Below are positions 54,175 to 64,000 of a DNA stretch of 64,000 nucleotides, piece by piece. The position numbers were made by a program, and so were the translations under genes. Within the stretch, counting starts at the first letter, position 1, and each line of letters begins with the position of its first letter. Source of the DNA: Brachypterus glaber (lineage: Eukaryota > Arthropoda > Insecta > Coleoptera > Kateretidae); assembly GCA_958510825.1 (NCBI GenBank), contig OY294051.1, forward strand, positions 33,272,998 through 33,336,997, given 5' to 3'. Under the pieces are notes generated by a model, which saw only the letters and a list, made by a program, of their open reading frames with translations, was not told the DNA's origin and did not search any database.

Positions 54175-54726
54175 AAAAACTATGCTTGCATACCAAATTT
54201 CAGGTAACATTTATTTAAGCAAAAGCAGTAGCTTAGAAAAAGCTAATCAATCCGACAAGACTGCCCACTCGTTTTAAATTTGCCGACTCACCTGCTGAAA
54301 ATGCCGACATTTTCATGGGGGCGGTGTAATATTTTCAGTAAAAAAGTCCCTGTCATGGACCAGGAGGTTTTTTTTTTCTTCTTCATGTTCTTCTTCTTCT
54401 TCTTCTTCTTCTATTTCTTTTTATTCTTCTTCTAATTTTTAATTATGCCTCTTAGATGGTCCTTTAAAGGAAGGAAGTCCGATGAACCGACGGCACTGTA
54501 CTAAAGTAATACGTTACAAAGCACCGCATGACCTTATTTTTCATACGAAATGACATGTTAAGATTGTGGATATAAAATATTTGCAATAATTCTGTGTTCG
54601 TGATGGCAGCGCGAGATCAATCAGGAGGCTAACAGCGAACAGGCCGCAGGCTTTAACATCGAATGACCGTACTGTCACGCAAGTTATAGCCCACTTGTTC
54701 AATCGTTTTTGTTTTTAAATATAATA
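54175..54726. other. Spacer with TTC microsatellite and a GC patch
   Basis: A run of about eight TTC units lies at 54389-54412 in a longer T/C-rich tract. 54600-54690 is GC-richer (GATGGCAGCGCGAGATCAAT) but shows no frame. Confidence 0.5.
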
Positions 54727-55507
54727 GGGCTCTGTACAACTAGAATTATGAAACAGAAGACGTCTACCCTATCTCTATCGCATTTGTCCACGGCACGCCA
54801 CTACCAACTTAAATAAATTAAAAAAATATTGCATTTTTTTCAATTTTTATCAACAATTACCGTTGATATTTGTAAATAAAGCTAAAGAAATGAATATTTT
54901 TTGCTAAGAAATAAAACTGATGATTTAATAGTAAAATAAAGAAAGAAATATAAATCCTATTAATTGTTCTTAGGTTGGTTGCTTAATCTGTTTATTTATT
55001 TACAAAACATAACCTCAAATATGTAAAGGTAAATATGAATTTATTTAATGTTTATCATATTTATTATTAACTATATATTATTATATATTTTAACATCGTT
55101 ACCAGTTTCTACATTTTAAGAAATTAATTTTATGACGAGCGTTATTTCTATTATAGCTACCAAAATGCCAAGATATTTTTACAAGGGTTGCAAAAGTACA
55201 AACGAATTTCGCATAGGCTTTAAATCTAAGGTATAAAGAAAGAACTTACCTTTGGTATACAATATTTAAATATCAAAACTCGTAAAAGTACTATAATAGT
55301 CAATAAAAACACAATATATAGTAAAAGACACAAAAAACTGAAATCAAAACAATATCAAACGCAGCCACACAAAGAAAATGGCGTTATTGACAGTGCAGCC
55401 AACATAAAACCTAGGAGATTTTTTTTTATTTATGTTGGTGATATTACTTCTATCCTTTTTGGGTAGAACTTTTGTCCCTGTCTGTTCTAAATGGAGAAAT
55501 CTCCATT
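54727..55507 (+). mobile_element. CAATGGAG family, copy beta (long form, different interior)
   Basis: Shares only the first 55 or so bases (CTACAACTAGAATTATGAAA, GACGTCTACCCTATCTCTAT) and last 75 or so (ATCCTTTTTGGGTAGAACTT, GGAGAAATCTCCATTG) with the short copies. The 650-bp interior is unrelated to them. This is what a longer relative of a non-autonomous family would look like. It contains a possible spliced exon at 55159-55230. Confidence 0.65.
55164..55230 (+). pseudogene. Possible THAP-like exon inside copy beta
   Basis: After an acceptor-like TCTATTATAG, ATG at 55166 opens MPRYFYKGCKSTNEFRIGFK, which reaches AAG and then GTATAA, a possible donor. The shape (short start, GCKS, hydrophobic FRIGF) resembles the first residues of THAP zinc-finger domains, but the first expected cysteine is not there and the rest of the domain was not found. 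THAP domains occur in P-type transposases. Speculative. Confidence 0.2.
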
Positions 55508-55605
55508 GGGTAGGTTATAGTAGTTTTATTCTGTTCTTTATTATTGCCTTAAATTACAAAAAAAAGGAACAGTTTAAGGCAACCAGATGAATAGTTAAAT
55601 ACGGA

Positions 55606-55829
55606 CAGGGCCGGCCTTTTCATTTCGGCACCCTGAAGCAGCCTTGGATTTGGCACCCCTAGAATTTTTTTTTTTGATAAATAAAAAAAAGGTTCTCACT
55701 TCTGAAAAAACTTTTGCTGATAATTTTTTTTACTACTCGGACTGAAAAAAAAGTCCCTCGACGGCTCCCCTTTATGCTCGAGTCCTGAAGCAGGGTGTTC
55801 ATTTGATTCATATACAAAGGCCGGCTCTG
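55606..55829. mobile_element. hAT-like MITE, 8-bp target duplication with one mismatch
   Basis: CAGGGCCGGCCTTT at the left, AAAGGCCGGCTCTG at the right. Flanks AATACGGA (55598-55605) and AATATGGA (55830-55837) match at seven of eight positions. 224 bp, non-coding. Confidence 0.8.
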
Positions 55830-55837
55830 AATATGGA

Positions 55838-56530
55838 CCAACTATTTTACATCGGTACTTAGTGCTACTGAGAGAGTCCCGATGTATTGAAATCTTCGCC
55901 GAAAAGTCAAAATCTTTGACCACGTTTTTTTCACATTTCTCGACGTTTTAAACCATTCTGAGTCAAAATCAGTGAAAAAAAAATGCGTCCGTCTGTCTGT
56001 TTGGGTGTAAACTCTCTAACTCCATTTCTACATGAGATATCGACTTGCGGTTTTTTGCATATTGTTTCTTATCGTATTCCGAAGAGCTGATTAGATTTTG
56101 GGGGTAAACGATTGGGGGTAAGGGGGTAAAAATAGGGTAAAACTCCTATTTTTAGTGTTTTTTGTTTATAATTAAGGCAATTATTGTATTTGGTTAATTT
56201 AGCACTTATATAAAAGATAATTTTAAATTGGTCAAAAAATGTTATGAACAACGTTTTCCTAAAACACATTGTTTTCGAGATATTGGCGTTTAAAGCAGTA
56301 AAAGGTTTTTTAGCATATCTCACATATTTATAACCCGATTTCAAAAAATTATATTTTAAATAAAAGCTCTTTTCAAGCCCTATAAAAAATGTTATATACA
56401 GTTTTTTGCTAGAATATAATGATTTAAAGATACAAAATTTAAAATCAAACAAAACACCTAGTTTGAAATTTGCAAACTAGATGGCTCTAGTGTATAATAG
56501 TGCCGATGTTTTGACAGGGTGCTTGCAACG
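55838..56530. other. Intergenic with R2-like sequence
   Basis: 55984-56052 (GCGTCCGTCTGTCTGTTTGG, GAGATATCGACTTGCGGT) resembles the R2 group. The 127-codon minus-strand frame (56069-56452) is compositionally T/A-rich and lacks any recognisable motif; not called. Confidence 0.4.
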
Positions 56531-56700
56531 TTTCATCTAGTTTCTGGTTGCTTTAACCAGAAATCTGTTATTGTAATAATACAACTTTCTGTGGTTGCCA
56601 GAAAGAAAGCTGGTAAGCACAACAATTAATCTTGTTGCCCTTACCATATAAACTAGAAACTTCTGGTTGCAACTACAACAGTTGTAGTAGTAGTTTATTC
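56531..56700. repeat. Dispersed repeat R3, copy 2
   Basis: TTTCTGGTTGC, AACCAGAAATCTG, AGCTGGTAAGCACAACAATT and CTTGTTGCCCTTACCAT match 7786-7945 in the same order. Self-complementary and non-coding. Confidence 0.6.
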
Positions 56701-56889
56701 TTTTTTTCTTTTTTATTCTTAGGTATTGATATTTACATAAAATTTAATTAAAACACAACAAATAATACATCTGGACACTATAAAATAATACTATTTATAT
56801 TTATATTTATATTTTTACAAAAAAAAACTTAAAAAAAATGAAAATATAACTATAAACTGGAAAAACTTTTTTTTTCTTGTAACCAAATG

Positions 56890-57264
56890 AAGGGTCCAGT
56901 GAAAAAACGATGAGGTTCCATTTTTTTTCGAAATCTAAATTTTAGCTGGGTCTGCTAGCTCGTGACATGAAGAATCAAAATACAAAACCTTACAGGGGAC
57001 AAACAATGAGATTCCACTAAAAACTGCTGTTGAAAATTTGAATTTGAATGTTTACATCTTTGAAATGAATAAAAAATTTGGGTATACATGAAGTTTTTAT
57101 TCGAGCCTGGATTCTACATGGGGTTCTAATGAATTTTTGATCGAGAAAATTACTCAGAAACAACTCTAAATGTAATTAAAAACTATTTCACCAGTAGTTG
57201 CGAAACTTTATATTTTCTCAACTTTTAAAAAATTGAACCTCATCGTTTTTTTTACTGGACCCTT
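56890..57264. mobile_element. 375-bp MITE with 6-bp target duplication CAAATG
   Basis: AAGGGTCCAGTGAAAAAACG at the left, mirrored at the right by CGTTTTTTTTACTGGACCCTT with one insertion; the match extends through ATGAGGTTC to about 30 bp. CAAATG flanks both sides exactly (56884-56889 and 57265-57270). Non-coding interior. The superfamily is not clear from a 6-bp site. Confidence 0.88.
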
Positions 57265-57270
57265 CAAATG

Positions 57271-58078
57271 ATTCATGAATAATTAAACATTATTTGGTTT
57301 AGGAGGACCACAATTTTTTCTTAATCTTCACAATACCTAATGTAAATATAACTTTTTTCAATATAATATTTTTATATTATTATATAAATATTATATACTA
57401 ATATTTAATTTTAAACCATTTCCTCTTACAAAAATTTGAATTAACATTGACTAAAAGTCCAATAAAATCAGTTAGTTCAAACCTTAAAACCATTGGCACC
57501 AACTGAAATTTTGGATACATCCTATTGGACCTCAATGGATATTCTTTTCCATAGGGGTTTGATGAAGTCATTCACAAATTTTCTTAGAAGTTTAACTATT
57601 AATGTCAGACATATCCAAAACTGTGGTACATACATTTGTATAATTTTTTTTACAAATTTATTTATTTTTAATAAATTCAGTGACTGAATTTCAGTCATAT
57701 TTTCTATTTGACGGAATCCTGAAGCAGCATAGAAGATATCCTATCGAGGCGAAGACAATGGCAAGGAACTGAAAGAGAGAAACATTTAATTTTCGAGCTT
57801 TTACACTGTGAAAATGGGCGTAAAATTAGAGTAATTAAGGTAAAATTTATATGATTTAAAACCAATTTTTTTGCTGTTTTAAAGAAAATTTAACTGAAGA
57901 ATTAATTTCCTAAAATCAAGCCCTAAAATTACAATATTGGTTGGTTGGTTGAACCTAAGCCTATAGGGAAAAGTATTATTTTTTTGGCAGCAGTATAGTG
58001 AAATATACAATTTTCACATATAAACTAGAAAATAAAAATACTGCTAAAAAACTGGAAAAACTTGTTTTTATCCCACCT
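57271..58078. other. AT-rich intergenic DNA, no gene seen
   Basis: 57958-57990 (CCTATAGGGAAAAGTATTAT, TTTTTTTGGCAGCAGTAT) repeats a motif from 9612-9645. The 64-codon frame at 57493 is not recognisable. Confidence 0.4.
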
Positions 58079-58330
58079 GGGAGATTTAGCTCAGCGGTCA
58101 ATGGCATCGATATAGCCTGACACTGATCTAATGATCGTGAGTTCAAACCTCACTGGCGCCGATTGCCTTTTTCAGTTAATTAATAATTGAAATTTGGCGA
58201 AGGCGTACTCCCTAGATATATTGGTTCGAAAGTCAATTAAAGCCGGTGGATTCCTCTACTACTAGCCCACACAAGTCCTGGACTTAGGGGATGCTTAATT
58301 AAGTAGAATAGCACGAGGTTAAAAACAAAC
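58079..58330 (+). mobile_element. Full-length tRNA-headed SINE, copy c
   Basis: The head GGGAGATTTAGCTCAGCGGT has a good polymerase III A box (TTAGCTCAGCGG), and GAGTTCAAACCTCACTGGCG serves as B box and T arm. The body (GATTGCCTTTTTCAGTTAAT, GGTTCGAAAGTCAATTAAAG, AAGTCCTGGACTTAGGGGAT) matches the SINE at 39185-39463 closely from the point just after the T arm. The two heads differ throughout. Confidence 0.9.
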
Positions 58331-59037
58331 ATAAAACATTAAACCTCTATTTTTACCAAAAACAATACCAGCCTAGAACTTTGGATAATTAACCCGTGCT
58401 CCAAATTTTAAGTCTTTAGCTAAATGCGTTCTTCAGTTATCGTGGTCACAAATTTCCCAGACATACAGCCAATATAAAATACAGTATAGTACTTTTGTGC
58501 AACATTAGATGGCGCCATCATCTGTACTCTTTCACTTTTCATTAACTTATTAATTTAATATATCCTTATAAGGATCAATTCCTTTTAACGATCAATGCAA
58601 AAATCATTTTGGTAGGGATTTTCTTATTGATTATGGAAAATTCTGAACTAGAGCAGTACAAAATATCTATGTAGCAATTTGCAACATCTAATCTTAAAAT
58701 GGTCGGTAAGTGGTTGGCAATATGATCGGCATAAGAAAGGCAAATGATTAATGTTTGACCGTAGGTACTTGTCTGCTATTGACGGCGGGCAGCCAGTCAA
58801 TTGACGAAGGCGGCCGCCGAACCGTTGTTTATTGGGTGTATTTTGGCACTTGTTATAAAATGAACATTCTTTACATTGAAAAGGTTTTAGTAAATACGGA
58901 ATATAGATGGATAAGTACTAATAGGTTGTATTACCCATGGGTGCACTAATAGTTATATTTTGACAGATTAGGATCCAGAATTCAAGTAACGGGAAAATAT
59001 GGAAAACATTTTGGCCACAAAAAATATAAATTATTAT
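58331..59037. other. Intergenic with an R2-like fragment
   Basis: 58408-58455 (AAATTTTAAGTCTTTAGCTA, AATGCGTTCTTCAGTTATCG) belongs to the R2 group. GC-richer GACGGCGGGCAGCCAGTCAA lies at 58779. No gene. Confidence 0.45.
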
Positions 59038-59039
59038 TA

Positions 59040-59944
59040 GGGGTGACCGGGGCTAGTTGTCGCAGGGGTAAGTTGTCGAAGTGCTTATATCTTAAAAAGT
59101 ACAATATTTTTCTGCGCCAAACCAAGATTAACCGCTGCGTTACAACAGTGTCATTTATCATTTGTAAACTTAAATGCAATAAATTAAAAGAGCATCCAGA
59201 TAAACCAAAAAATGTAAAAATTAAAGATTCTAGTAATTTTTTTGTGGTAAATATTTTTTTTTATTGTTACTGATTTAAAGCATTAAGATAAGAGAATTTT
59301 ATATATAATAATAGTTTAAGGTGTATATTATTTGTTAATAATGTCATTTAGGAGTTTTTATTCGTTAATTTGAAAGTACTTGATACATAAAGTAAAATTG
59401 ATTACTGGGGCTAGTTGTCGCATTTGGTTTGGGGCTAGTTGTCGCATGATCTGGAGATATGTTCATGGTATAACATTTCCTTTTCGGCATTTTTTTATTC
59501 AAAACTGTCTAAAAAAGTGAAACTTTGTCGAATAGCAAATAAATTCGTTTATTAAATTACATTAAATTAAAAAAAAAATCAAAAAAATATTATTTAATTG
59601 TAAAGTTGGAAATTTTGGCACAAAAGTAAAAAGTTAGATAACAATCAGCTTGTGGGGAGGCACATGTCTTATTAGTTATTTATAATTTTTATAAATGCCT
59701 TTATATTTCTTCAAAAAAATATACTCGAAGTGCCGCGACAACGTGCCCCGTGATGTGGCACGTTATCGCACTTTTCAAGACTTCACAAAAAAAAACATAA
59801 CTCTAATACCCTATAAATTTTTCCATGTTTTTTTCTTTAAATAATGTTACTGAAATATGCAGCTAAAATTACCATTCCGTCAATTAAAAAAAAATACAAA
59901 AATAAAGGAAAAAACTGACTTTGACAATTAGCCCCGGTCACCCC
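59040..59944. mobile_element. 905-bp TA-flanked TIR element with GGGGCTAGTTGTCGC motifs
   Basis: GGGGTGACCGGGGCTAGTTG at the left; the right end in reverse complement reads GGGGTGACCGGGGCTAATTG. TA flanks both (59038-59039 and 59945-59946). GGGGCTAGTTGTCGCA recurs at 59049, 59408 and 59431, and in degenerate form at 59065; GACAACGTGCCCC-like inverse forms occur near 59737 and 59755. The 76-codon frame at 59043-59273 matches no family I know. Confidence 0.88.
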
Positions 59945-59946
59945 TA

Positions 59947-60880
59947 TTAGTAAATTATTGCTCTATACTTACGCATTCACAACTCATTTTTGTAAACCGT
60001 TCTGTTCTTTTCTTAACTATGGTTGATAAACAAATAATCCTTCATAAACAAGATTTGCATTTATATAACAATTCAAGATTAATTATTACCTTATGAATAA
60101 GATAAAATACAAGTTAACTCGTAATTAGTGCCTTTCCCACTAACAAAACAAGCTGCTAAGATATTTATTTTATTTATTTATTTATTACCGAAGATTTTTA
60201 TTTTTAAATTCTTAAGTCCTGTGTTTTTACTTTTAGAAATGCAAGGCCAGACATTCTCCAAATCTACTTTGATTGTTTAGGTGGCTTATTATAATACCCA
60301 GCAAACATTTGTCTCGTGGCCAGCTGACGAACGCCAGTCGGAATGCGATGAAGCCGGTTACGCGCCGATCTGGCAATTGTCGCATAGAGTTGACAGGAAA
60401 ACATCGATATGCGAAAAATGGAGTTACTGCTTTCTAGATTAGTAGGGCAGTATAGTAGCCTACCAACGTCCATTTGTTAACCAGTTTTTAAACCTTTTAC
60501 CGATCTGGCTTAATGCGATAATCGTTTGCTATTAGCCTCCCGATCTGCAGTCTAAGTCGGCCCAAAAGCTTAATACGATGATTCTTCGGCATTACTTTCT
60601 CGTTCAGCGGCCACCTGGCATTTGCTTGTTGGATAATTATTAATTGTAAGACAAAAATTGAAAGCATATAAGCATTTGTCCAACAAAAACATTTCTAACC
60701 ATTTTTGTCATAGGGCTATTAGTTTTCGAGATATATAGTCTTAAATATACAGCCATCCGTCTAGAATCGGTATTAATTTTAGCTTGTTTTATAGAAAGAA
60801 TTAGATCTAATTCTATAGAATATTTATATCTATATTATAATACAAAAAAAACCTGTATGTATGTGTGATTGTCTGGTTTT
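59947..60880. other. Intergenic, GC-richer patch 60285-60620
   Basis: ACCCAGCAAACATTTG (60296-60311), a motif often seen at insect repeat ends, opens a stretch with CCGATCTGGC repeats (60366 and 60500) and TTGCTTGTTGG near 60621. Probably a decayed element. The 69-codon minus-strand frame is not credible. Confidence 0.4.
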
Positions 60881-60884
60881 ATAG

Positions 60885-61090
60885 ACCCACTTCCAGAATA
60901 GCTAGAAACTTGAAATTTGGGATGTACAATGTATATTGTAATTGGAGTATCCTCCCACGACCACAGGATAAATCCAAAACTTGACCTCCGACCCCCGTAA
61001 CCCTTCCAATTGGGGAAAAAGACAATTCTAGAATAGCTAGAAACTTAAAATTTGATATGTGCAATGTACATTGACGGAAACTTGACCCCT
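60885..61090 (+). repeat. Two-copy direct repeat, period about 132 bp
   Basis: CCAGAATAGCTAGAAACTTG, AAATTTG..ATGT.CAATGTA is repeated at 60893 and about 61026, each followed by C-rich ACTTGACC(T/C)C..CCCC. Part of a known style of insect dispersed repeat; non-coding. Confidence 0.65.
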
Positions 61091-62091
61091 GCCCCCTAAA
61101 CCACCTCCAAAAAAATTAAAGAAACATAAACATTAACGAAAAATTAAAAATTAAAAATAAACCTTGAAAAATTGAACCCCCTAACCCTTTAATTAGGCGG
61201 AAATTATTAAACAAGGTTAGTTAAGAGAGAACAAATTTTAGTTTTTAAATAATCCGTGCGAATAACGGGCTTTAAGGCTAGTTGATTAATAATCAGTGGT
61301 TATTGCCCATCCAAATGTTGCCTTTTCCTAAAATCCTTGCTTAAATCCTGGCCTAAAATCCTAATCCACTTAATCTATTCCAATTAATTCATGTTGTGGT
61401 TATTTATTATTAGAAATATTATGGTAGTTTTTATTTATAAATTAAAATTATAACTAATAACTAATAATTACTAATAATAATAACTAATAATATCATGCAT
61501 TTTTGAATTATAATGATTGTAATTTAAATATATAAGTGCTTACCTACGTCAATACGACGTCGACAAGATATTGAGCTTACGATACCATTCATACCTATCG
61601 CTAACATTCTAATAGCCTTCTAAATGTTATATAAGCTGGGCACGTGGGGCTTTCCCAGACTCTGGAAAATTTCCCTACCAAAAAGCCAGTGATTAATTAA
61701 ATAAATTACACATATTTTTTTTTATAGTGGTATTAATATCTGCTAATTATTTTTTTTCTATTTCTCTGACCTATTAATTACATTACGACACCCAAATTGG
61801 TTTTTATAATGCATATATCACATTTCTTGTTTTTAAGAATTTTAAATTTATTTTTTTGGAATTTTTGTGAAAAATAGTATACATTCAGGTAATTTTAGAG
61901 ATATTCACAGGGTCTATTATAGGCCTATAATAGGCCTATAACCCTATAGGGTTTTCAATTCCGAAATTCCGGGATCCAAAATGATTTTTTTGTGTTTCTG
62001 GAACCTGGACCCGAAAAGTGTTAGATTTTTCCAATAATCGATTTTCTTTATTTTATAAAACGATTTGTTTAAAAGTATCTTTTTACATACA
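61091..62091. other. AT-rich intergenic DNA, no gene seen
   Basis: Runs of TAATAA near 61455-61490. ATTATAGGCCTATAATAGGC and CTATAACCCTATAGGG (61916-61951) form a small palindromic tandem. No frame is supported. Confidence 0.4.
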
Positions 62092-62514
62092 CAATGGAGC
62101 TCTCTACAACTAGAATTATGAAACAAAAGACGTCTACCCTATCTGTATCTCATTTGTGCTACACTTTCCAGCCAACCAAATAAATACTTTATTTGTTTTT
62201 CATACAACAAATACAGTATTTATTTGGTTGGCCGGAAAGTGTAGCACTGAGCTGCACGAAGGAACATAGCTAATGTGAATCTGTAGAATAAAATAATTCT
62301 ACTAAAATTTAGATGGCGCCAGTAATTTCTTTAAAAAAATAATATGGTTACACTTTTCGCCCGGCCAAGTAAATATTGTATTTGTTCAAAAAAGGACAAA
62401 TATAGAATTTGTTTGGTTGGGTGGAAGTGGGAGTGTATGTATGTCTTCTATCCTTTTTGGGTAGAACTTTTGTCCCTGTTTAATCTAACTGGAGAAATCG
62501 CCATAGAGGCAAAA
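62092..62514 (+). mobile_element. CAATGGAG family, copy gamma (short form)
   Basis: 423 bp, inverted relative to copy alpha and collinear throughout, including the long hairpin at about 62171-62232 (AATAAATACTTTATTTGT against ACAAATACAGTATTTATT; one position differs from alpha) and TAGATGGCGCCAGTAATTTC. Non-coding. Confidence 0.85.
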
Positions 62515-62935
62515 AGGATTATTAATTGGAAAGGGGGACGTGTGATACAATATTTAAAAAAATTCTCCCCTATCCCTGCCTCCATTGTGCCCCTGAAAAA
62601 ATTAAACAAATACCAAAAAAATATTTACGTGTTCCAAAAAGGGGGGGTTCTTTTTACATACACAGTATTGACCGGGCACATTACCCCTTTTTGGGGCCTT
62701 TTCCAGCGGAAGTAGTTACTTATAAATTAAAGATTTTTTTTATTGTATTTGCATGTATAACCCAGTTAAGCTATTATTATATTGTATTTATTGTATTATA
62801 TTGCATTTATTGTATTATATGAAACATTTTTCTTTTAGGTAATTCACATATAAATCATATTGTTTCTCTTCACATGTCTATACTTAGAAGAGTTTTTAAA
62901 TGAACAAAAATTTCCACAGACCAAAAAAAAATCTG
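62515..62935. other. Intergenic, no gene seen
   Basis: 62525-62710 is slightly GC-richer (GTGTGATACAATATT, CCTGCCTCCATTGTGCCCCT) and holds two overlapping frames of about 100 codons; neither is recognisable. 62770-62820 is a TATTGTATT repeat. Confidence 0.35.
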
Positions 62936-63363
62936 TACACGGAAAGAAATTAGTGGGCTCTGCGCTATACATTATAAGATATTTGGTAACAGTGGCAAAT
63001 TATAGTGATTTAAGCTATAGATTATAAGGGACACAATAACTAATAATGTTAAAAATAAATTGGAAACGATTATATATATTACAGACACGATTATATTTAT
63101 TACAGGCACTATTATAAATTTACAGAAATTTTATTATATTATAAAAATTATTAGCACGGACAATAATTAAATCTATTTAAGCTATAAATGCCATACTATT
63201 TGTTATATTTTATTATTCACTAAACAATTAAAGTATTTCATATAATTTTTTACACTGACTGCCATAATTGTAAGAGAAAGCCTTGTATTTATATAATAAG
63301 CGATTATAATTTGCTTGGTATGTGTGTTATAGCGCTCCTAGCTATATTTTTTTTTCCGTGTAC
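62936..63363. mobile_element. TIR element, GTACACGGAAA termini
   Basis: GTACACGGAAAGAAATTAG at the left and, in reverse complement at the right, GTACACGGAAAAAAAAATAT. GCGCTATA is also mirrored (62967 and 63330), as are TATAAG and TAGCTATA motifs inside. About 428 bp; no target duplication identified. Confidence 0.7.
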
Positions 63364-64000
63364 TTAAAAAAATTATACAACTTTTCAAAATGTCTTTTAT
63401 CTGTTCGCCCATCCAAACATTAGTCTCTGTCTGTTTATCTGTGAGACATATTTTCTTTCTAACTAGAAACTGAACGAGCGGTTTAGGTTATGCTCTACAC
63501 TGTAAAAAGTTAATTTAAAGCAGTTATCCTTATGAGTTATGAGAATTATACTATCTTATATAAGCAAATTTACAAAAACCTGTAATAATCCTTAATTTTT
63601 CATGTTATTTCTAAATTTTAAGTTAAACCGCAGGTTAGTTTGTAATATCCCTTGATAAATATAGGAAGTGCTAACAATAGGTTGATTTCACAGTAACATT
63701 AAAAAACACAGAACCCGAAAAAAAAAGCTGTAAAAACACGAAGGTAATATAGTCAAACGCTTTAAATTTACTTTAAATTATGGTATTTTTACAATCGCTA
63801 TTTAAAAATACAGTTAGGCTTTAAATTTACTAAAACAATTGCTGGCAATAAATCGCCTACAATAATTGCTGGACATGTTTTTAGAGTTTAAGTATAAAGC
63901 TAACGCGAATTCATGTTTTTTTATTATTTTTTTTTTTAATTTAATGTAAAAATATTTATATTGAGGATAATGATAGAAATATTTTTTTTTCATATTTGTG
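63364..64000. other. AT-rich intergenic DNA to the window edge
   Basis: No frame, RNA gene or repeat boundary recognised. AAAAAAAAGCTGTAAAAACA and T-run tracts only. Confidence 0.4.

Noticed and set aside
58079..58165. Independent tRNA gene
   Set aside because: A and B boxes are present, but the sequence runs directly into the SINE body also seen at 39185-39463, and the anticodon arm is not canonical.
62344..62822. Two overlapping frames of 123 and 98 codons
   Set aside because: They begin inside the CAATGGAG element, show no recognisable domain, and end in simple TATTGTATT repeats.

Overview
This is AT-rich, repeat-dense eukaryotic DNA, almost certainly from an arthropod and most likely an insect. 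The signs are a Ty3/gypsy element with a tRNA-Lys-type primer site, LINE tails ending in AATAAAG plus (TTA)n, tRNA-headed SINEs, Penelope-like debris and many inverted-repeat elements of insect type. The order and species cannot be fixed from the sequence. I found no complete host protein-coding gene. The only cellular gene I would defend is one tRNA-Ser(UGA). Nearly all other open frames are chance frames in A/T-rich DNA.

Layout. 1-14.7 kb holds old, mostly foldback, dispersed repeats, a solo satellite monomer (4.1-4.45 kb), a hAT-like element (10.6 kb) and a truncated SINE (12.5 kb). 14.69-26.45 kb is a nest: a minisatellite was hit by a short TIR element, which was then split by a full-length 11.2 kb Ty3/gypsy retrotransposon (14759-25975). 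That element has 2,304-bp LTRs that look identical, a 4-bp target duplication, intact gag, and intact pol joined to gag by a probable -1 frameshift. 26.4-31.7 kb holds TIR elements (one with TTAA target duplications), a Penelope-like GIY-YIG fragment with a hammerhead-like core downstream, and a SINE. 31.7-34.35 kb is an eight-copy satellite of about 334 bp per monomer. 34.6-36.2 kb has two complete MITEs with perfect 8-bp target duplications. 36.38-38.91 kb is a palindromic TA-flanked element carrying a 5'-truncated LINE with an intact reverse transcriptase frame.

39.78-47.36 kb is a 3,788-bp head-to-tail tandem duplication with no difference seen by eye, so it is either very young or an assembly artefact. 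47.4-64 kb holds foldbacks, the tRNA-Ser gene (50.4 kb), a second LINE 3' fragment (51.4-52.4 kb), a 712-bp long-TIR element (52.7 kb), three members of a CAATGGAG-ended family (53.8, 54.7 and 62.1 kb), a hAT-like MITE, a MITE with a 6-bp target duplication (56.9 kb), a full-length SINE (58.1 kb) and other TIR elements.

How the parts work together: the Ty3/gypsy element is self-sufficient (Gag, protease, reverse transcriptase, RNase H, integrase). The SINEs and MITEs encode nothing and would need enzymes supplied elsewhere. All boundaries were read by eye. No alignment or database search was run.
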